Source: Gallionella sp.
GTDB taxonomy: Bacteria; Pseudomonadota; Gammaproteobacteria; Burkholderiales; Gallionellaceae
DNA length: 9,396 bases
NCBI GenBank assembly: GCA_017880945.1
Contig: JADGRM010000072.1
Coordinates: 1-9,396 of the forward strand
Reading direction: 5' to 3'
A program made the translations under genes and the position numbers. The notes under the pieces are model-generated. The model worked only from the letters and a program-made list of their open reading frames with translations. It had not been told where the DNA came from and did not search any database. Every line of letters starts with the position of its first letter. Positions within the stretch are counted from its first letter, which is position 1. Positions 5,884 to 9,396 of this stretch are shown here, piece by piece.

Positions 5884-7848
5884 TTATACATCCCCTACAA
5901 CTTCGTTGCCGTGATATTCCAGCCACGCACGGCGTGTAGAGGCCTCGTGTTTGCCCATCAGCATGTTGAACATTTCCATGTTGTCATTGAACGGAATGGC
6001 GGCAGCATTGACTCTCAACGCGCGCCGCGTGTCGGGATTAAGCGTGGTATCCCAAAGCTGCTCGGCATTCATTTCGCCCAGGCCCTTGAAGCGCGAGATC
6101 GACCATGAACCTTCGCGGACTTTTTCCTGACGCAGGCGGTCTTCGATACCCAGCAATTCACCTTGGTTGAGCGCATAGATTTTGCGGATCGGCTTCTTGC
6201 CTTGGGCGGGAACATCCACGCGGAACAGCGGAGGCTGCGCCAGATAAATTCTGCCGGCCAGCACGACCTTGTAGAAGTGGCGGAAGAACAAGGTGAGCAG
6301 CAGGGTGGAGATATGCGCGCCATCCACGTCGGCATCCGCCATGATGTAGATGCCGTTGTAGCGCATGCCGGACAAGTCCACCTCGTCGTTCGGGCCGTGC
6401 GGATCGACCCCTATCGCCACGGCGATGTCGTGAATCTCGTTGTTGGCGAACAGGCGGTCTTTCTCGATCTCGAAAGTGTTGAGCACCTTGCCGCGCAACG
6501 GCAGCACGGCCTGGAATTCCTTGTTGCGCCCCTGCTTGGCCGAGCCGCCGGCAGAGTCGCCCTCCACCAGAAACAGCTCGGTGCGGGCAGGATCGTTCGA
6601 GCTGCAATCGGTCAGCTTGCCCGGCAACACCGCAACCGAGGAACCCTTTTTCTTCTCGACCTTTTGCGCCGAGCGCATACGGGTTTGCGCCTGCTGGATG
6701 GCCAGTTCGGTGATGCGCTTGCCGTGCTCGACATGCTCGTTCAGCCATAAATCCAGCGGGTCTTTGGTCATCAGCGACACCAGCCGCAAGGCATCGCGCG
6801 ACACCAGCTTGTCCTTGGTCTGCCCCTGGAATTGCGGGTCGAGCACCTTGGCCGACAACACGAAGCTGGCGCGCGAAAATACGTCATCCGGCACCAGCTT
6901 GACGCCCTTGGGCAACATGCCGTGCAGTTCGGCGAAATTCTTTACCGCATTGAATACCCCGTCCCTCAATCCGGCATCGTGCGTGCCGCCCGACCAGGTG
7001 GGGATGAGGTTGACATAGGACTCGCGCACAATCGCACCTTCCGCCGACCACACGATCGCCCAGGCCGCGCCTTCGCCCTCGGCATAACCGCTGTCGCCGC
7101 CTTTAGGCATAAACTTCTCCCTGGCGAATATGGGCACGACCAGTTCCTGCTCGGACATCGCCTCGCTCAGGTAGCCGCGCAGCCCGTCCGGATACGACCA
7201 CGATTTCGTCTCGCCGGTCTTCTCGATATGCAGCGTGACGTTGACGCCGGGCAGCAGCACCGCCTTGGAGCGCAACGAGCGCTCCAACTGCGGCAGGATG
7301 ACATTGGGCACATCGAAATACTTCGGGTTCGGCCATGCGCGCACCTGGGTGCCGCTGCGCTTCTTCGGGCAGTCGCCGATGCGTTTGAGCGGCGCTTCGG
7401 CCACGCCGTTGAGGAAGCGGATGAAGTGCTCGCCGCCATCGCGATACACCGTCACCTCGACCTTGGTGGATAGCGCATTGGTGACCGCCACGCCGACGCC
7501 GTGCAAGCCGCCCGCAAACTTATAAGCGCCGCCGGATTCCTTGTCGAACTTGCCGCCGGAGTGCAGCACCGTGAACGCCACCTCGACCACCGATACACCT
7601 TCTTCCGAATGAATACCGACCGGAATGCCGCGCCCGTCGTCCGTCACCGTCACCGAGCCGTCGGTGTGCGCCGTGACGCTGATGTTCTTGGCATAAGCCG
7701 CCAACGCCTCGTCGCAGGCGTTGTCCACGACTTCGGCGATCAGGTGATTGGGTGATTCGAGATTGGTATACATCCCCGGTCGCTGGCGCACCGGATCAAG
7801 ACCGCGCAGAACTTTGAAACTGGATTCGTCGTAGGTATTTTTTGCCAT
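5884..7848 (-). CDS. parE: DNA topoisomerase IV subunit B (ATPase)
   Basis: ATP-driven clamp of topoisomerase IV that captures the transported duplex and drives strand passage with ParC. The 654 residues contain, in order, the GHKL ATPase with EVVDNACDEA (39-48, Glu39 as catalytic base, Asn43 for Mg), DGRGIP (71-76) and GGLHGVG (113-119); the transducer with TWSGGTHD (284-291) and the QTK loop (343-345, Lys345 towards ATP); and the TOPRIM domain with EGDSAGGSAKQGR (429-441), PLRGKVLN (450-457) and the metal-binding DADVDGAHI (505-513). Length is usual for ParE (E. coli 630) and it lacks the long insert of E. coli GyrB. It lies 165 bp upstream of parC on the same strand, so the two probably share a transcript. 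The start context has no strong Shine-Dalgarno, but M-A-K-N-T-Y aligns with the usual N-terminus. Confidence 0.97.
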   Translation of the reverse strand: MAKNTYDESSFKVLRGLDPVRQRPGMYTNLESPNHLIAEVVDNACDEALAAYAKNISVTAHTDGSVTVTDDGRGIPVGIHSEEGVSVVEVAFTVLHSGGKFDKESGGAYKFAGGLHGVGVAVTNALSTKVEVTVYRDGGEHFIRFLNGVAEAPLKRIGDCPKKRSGTQVRAWPNPKYFDVPNVILPQLERSLRSKAVLLPGVNVTLHIEKTGETKSWSYPDGLRGYLSEAMSEQELVVPIFAREKFMPKGGDSGYAEGEGAAWAIVWSAEGAIVRESYVNLIPTWSGGTHDAGLRDGVFNAVKNFAELHGMLPKGVKLVPDDVFSRASFVLSAKVLDPQFQGQTKDKLVSRDALRLVSLMTKDPLDLWLNEHVEHGKRITELAIQQAQTRMRSAQKVEKKKGSSVAVLPGKLTDCSSNDPARTELFLVEGDSAGGSAKQGRNKEFQAVLPLRGKVLNTFEIEKDRLFANNEIHDIAVAIGVDPHGPNDEVDLSGMRYNGIYIMADADVDGAHISTLLLTLFFRHFYKVVLAGRIYLAQPPLFRVDVPAQGKKPIRKIYALNQGELLGIEDRLRQEKVREGSWSISRFKGLGEMNAEQLWDTTLNPDTRRALRVNAAAIPFNDNMEMFNMLMGKHEASTRRAWLEYHGNEVVGDV

Positions 7849-7960
7849 GGGTTGATTCTGTGGTGGAGCTAATTAATGCGTTTGAAAATAGTTGCAGAAT
7901 GCTGCGGGGGGTATTTTACAGAAAGTGGAGGGGAGGGATGGGGTTGGTTTTTTCGGGTGT

Positions 7961-7985
7961 GGAATCCGGGCTGAGTAAGGATTCC
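7961..7985. other. Perfect 7-bp inverted repeat upstream of parE
   Basis: GGAATCC (7961-7967) and GGATTCC (7979-7985) flank eleven bases. GTTTTC follows on the plus strand, giving a feeble terminator-like profile; on the minus strand it lies over 110 bp before parE and could be a protein-binding site. I found no good -35/-10 pair for parE in 7849-7960, only isolated A/T-rich -10-like words. Confidence 0.3.
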
Positions 7986-8099
7986 GTTTTCATGCTCTAA
8001 ATATGGCGACATGGCATGCGGTTTTGTGCCACAAGCCTATATTCGCTCCTGTATGTATTATTAACGCATATACTGACAGATAAAATTAAGGGGTATTCA

Positions 8100-8171
8100 A
8101 TGAATCAATCACTTATCAAAAATATGCACGCCTCACTATTTTTAATAATACGGACCGGTGGGTCCGTCTAA
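8100..8171 (+). CDS. Candidate 23-residue small ORF, hypothetical
   Basis: ATG at 8100 follows AAGGGG with a six-base spacer, and TATACT about 30 bases further up could be a -10 box, though no good -35 accompanies it. The peptide starts MNQSLIKNMHASLFLII, polar then hydrophobic, and ends RTGGSV. A hairpin CGGACC-GGTG-GGTCCG (8151-8166) overlaps its last codons, a layout reminiscent of a leader peptide with a following structure. The amidase starts 58 bp downstream. It may equally be chance or a fragment. No family is recognised. Confidence 0.3.
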   Translation: MNQSLIKNMHASLFLIIRTGGSV

Positions 8172-8229
8172 TAACTGTCAGGCGTCACAGAATGCCCACA
8201 GTTTCTGAGAGTCGCGCGCAGTCCGCAAC

Positions 8230-8796
8230 ATGAGGAGAATATTGGCCGTGATCGTGCTGGCTCTGACGGCGCTCACCGTCCCGGCCAGTGATGCCGAGGC
8301 GCGTCACACCGGCAACGTTCGTACGCAAGTCATCGACATGGTCGTGATCCATTCGACGGGCGGCCCCACCTGTGATGCCGGGACAGGCAAGCCCATTTGG
8401 GTAGGAGCCGGCACCCTCGAAGAAAACATGCGGAAAATAGAAGCGGATCCCAAACTCGGCATTCACTACATGATAGACCGGGATGGGACGTTACGCGCCA
8501 GCGTGCCCGAAGACGAGGTTGCAAATCACGTTTTTCACTACAGCGGTCGCTCCATCGGCATCGAGCTCATCAACGATGGGGACGGGCACGACCCATTTCC
8601 CGAAGCGCAACTGGCGTCGTTGGTGAAGTTGCTCCGCGACATCAAGCAGCGCCGTGGCATCGCGCGCGATGGCATCAAGCGTCACTCGGATCTCGACCAC
8701 GCGCTGCTGTCATGCGACAGAACGCAGCGGCGCAAGGTGGATCCCGGTGCCGCGTTCCCGTATGAATCGATTTTGGATCGGGTATTTCAACCCTAG
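8230..8796 (+). CDS. Secreted N-acetylmuramoyl-L-alanine amidase (Amidase_2 type)
   Basis: Zinc hydrolase expected to cut the bond between muramic acid and L-alanine of peptidoglycan in the envelope. The N-terminus is a signal peptide: two Arg, a hydrophobic core LAVIVLALTALTV, and probable cleavage after AEA (residue 24). The AmpD/AmiD fold is shown by VVIHSTGG (38-45, zinc ligand His41), HYMIDRDGTL (79-88), SIGIELIN (108-115, Glu112 as catalytic candidate), KRHSDLD (150-156, zinc ligand His152) and RRKVDPGAAFPYE (167-179, Lys169 and zinc ligand Asp171). It ends a few residues after the usual DPGxxFPW/YE block, so it is essentially full length at 188 residues. No in-frame start lies upstream because a TGA is at 8206; the Shine-Dalgarno is weak. 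A GTG at 8248 with AGGAG before it is an alternative but would remove the Arg residues of the signal. The stop TAG overlaps the end of the MITE-like element. Confidence 0.92.
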   Translation: MRRILAVIVLALTALTVPASDAEARHTGNVRTQVIDMVVIHSTGGPTCDAGTGKPIWVGAGTLEENMRKIEADPKLGIHYMIDRDGTLRASVPEDEVANHVFHYSGRSIGIELINDGDGHDPFPEAQLASLVKLLRDIKQRRGIARDGIKRHSDLDHALLSCDRTQRRKVDPGAAFPYESILDRVFQP

Positions 8797-8987
8797 GGAA
8801 GCGCTGAATAAGTCCCAACTATGGTTCGATACATTTCCCGTTCGTCCTGATAACCAGCGACTTGGCTGCTGTTGTTAGGCGGCCTAGTCGAATGGCTAGT
8901 GGTTCCACCAGTGCCGCGCGTAGCGCGGTGTATCGAAGGAGCGAACGGAAAACACTCACCACGAACGGACTGATTCAGCGATTCCCT
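8795..8987. mobile_element. MITE-like non-coding element with 21-bp terminal inverted repeats
   Basis: The left end, AGGGAAGCGCTGAATAAGTC plus one base (8795-8815), matches the reverse complement of the right end (8967-8987) at 19 of 21 positions. The 193 bp between outer ends hold no gene but do hold hairpin CCGCGC-GTA-GCGCGG (8914-8928) and several CGAACGG/CCGTTCG words, including 8838-8850 and 8955-8968, shared with the repeat between parE and parC. This is the architecture of a miniature inverted-repeat element moved by a transposase elsewhere. I cannot assign the parent insertion-sequence family. No clear target duplication is visible at the borders. Confidence 0.75.
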
Positions 8988-9136
8988 GAAAGAAAAGACG
9001 TGGCGCCTGAGCTCAAATGTTGAGCGACTGCTTGCAAATGAAAGGCTGGGGATAGATGATGCAACCAACCGGCCAATAATTTCCGCAGTAAATGTCGCTC
9101 CAAACTATCCAGACGTTATCTCTGTTAGAAAGAACC
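8974..9136 (+). other. Open frame without a start, possible gene remnant
   Basis: Between the MITE-like element and the M23 gene, reading frame 1 has no stop from 8974 onward, but no ATG opens it in this interval. Its conceptual product after the element border includes NVERLLANERLGIDDATNRP and SAVNVAPNYPDVISVRK, which reads more like protein than its shadow frames. It could be the tail of a gene broken by the element, the first part of a longer M23 upstream region, or chance. A GCTCAA-ATG-TTGAGC palindrome (9010-9024) also lies here. Confidence 0.25.
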
Positions 9137-9396
9137 ATGCATACGCTTATTGCCATCACGTTCCGAATCTTCTTCCAATTCGGCCTGTTCGTTTTGGCTT
9201 TTCCTCTACTTGCACATGCAAGTCTCCCCCAATCTTCCGATGTACCCGGCGGCGTTGCGATTATTCCGCTCGGCAGCGTTGCAACCAGTGCCGATATGCC
9301 GCAAACATGGTTTGGCGATCAGCCTGTTCTCGTTACATCCGATCACGATCAATGGTACGCGGTGGTCGGTCTGCCGCTTGATATGACGCCGGGTTC
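9137..9396 (+). CDS. M23-type peptidase, N-terminal part only (runs off window)
   Basis: Partial gene with 86 complete codons before the window ends and no stop reached. The product begins MHTLIAITFRIFFQ, followed by a hydrophobic core and a probable signal cleavage after AHA (residue 28). The mature part contains VPGGVAIIPLG (36-46) and, further on, WYAVVGLPLDMTPG. This pattern (VPGG-x-AxIPLG, then V-x-VGIPL-x-x-PG) is the N-terminal domain that precedes the LytM/M23 zinc endopeptidase domain in many proteobacterial murein hydrolases. The catalytic domain would lie beyond the window, so the enzyme class is inferred from this domain alone. The ribosome binding site is weak (AGAAAG region). 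It shares orientation with the amidase, 340 bp upstream, with the MITE-like element between them. Confidence 0.75.
   Translation, partial: MHTLIAITFRIFFQFGLFVLAFPLLAHASLPQSSDVPGGVAIIPLGSVATSADMPQTWFGDQPVLVTSDHDQWYAVVGLPLDMTPG

Noticed and set aside
6163..6750. 195-codon plus-strand frame inside parE
   Set aside because: It is the antisense shadow of the conserved TOPRIM-coding part of parE.
8793..9068. 91-codon minus-strand frame through the MITE-like element
   Set aside because: It spans the terminal repeats and internal palindromes, which explain its openness; no transposase-like residues are present.
9150..9386. 78-codon plus-strand frame at the right end
   Set aside because: It overlaps the M23-type reading frame, which has a signal peptide and recognisable domain sequence; the other frame is Ser/Pro/Arg-rich and featureless.
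1..9396. CRISPR array or restriction, toxin-antitoxin or other defence genes
   Set aside because: No regularly spaced repeats with unique spacers and no recognisable defence domains are present; repeats seen are inverted or simple direct pairs.

Overview
The window looks like the chromosome of a Gram-negative proteobacterium, most likely a betaproteobacterium of the Nitrosomonadales/Gallionellaceae type. This rests on the adjacent parE-parC pair, a DsrC-like protein with an FGSV-type tail, GC-rich housekeeping genes set among AT-richer accessory DNA, and signal-peptide-bearing peptidoglycan hydrolases. The placement is inference; no marker gene fixes the species.

Layout. 58-1794 (+): a complete methyl-accepting chemotaxis protein (MCP) with a short-repeat C-terminal tether ending in a CheR-docking-like pentapeptide. 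1795-3318: an AT-richer accessory stretch. It holds a weak terminator, a DsrC-like gene (minus, 2013-2378) lying between two copies of a 20-bp direct repeat, a 21-codon small ORF (plus, 2546-2611), and a convergent 42-residue putative membrane protein (minus, 2639-2767). The 42-residue gene has its own ribosome binding site, promoter and operator-like inverted repeat. Next come a hairpin-rich region of about 140 bp and a strong bidirectional terminator (3124-3158). 3319-7848 (minus): parE followed by parC, the two subunits of DNA topoisomerase IV. Their 165-bp gap contains a dispersed-repeat-type inverted repeat. 7849-8229: an intergenic region with two hairpins and a 23-residue small ORF. 8230-9396 (+): a secreted zinc amidase of the AmpD/AmiD (Amidase_2) type, a 193-bp MITE-like element whose terminal inverted repeat supplies the amidase stop codon, a short open frame that may be a gene remnant, and the 5' end of an M23-type peptidase that runs off the window.

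How it works together. parE and parC probably form one transcription unit ending at the 3124-3158 terminator. The amidase and M23 protein both act on the cell wall, but the MITE now separates them. The MCP, the DsrC-like gene and the small membrane protein have no visible functional link. I do not see an obvious new multi-gene system. The least explained parts are the 42-residue gene with its operator-like palindrome, the cysteine-less DsrC homologue between direct repeats, and the MITE at the amidase stop codon.
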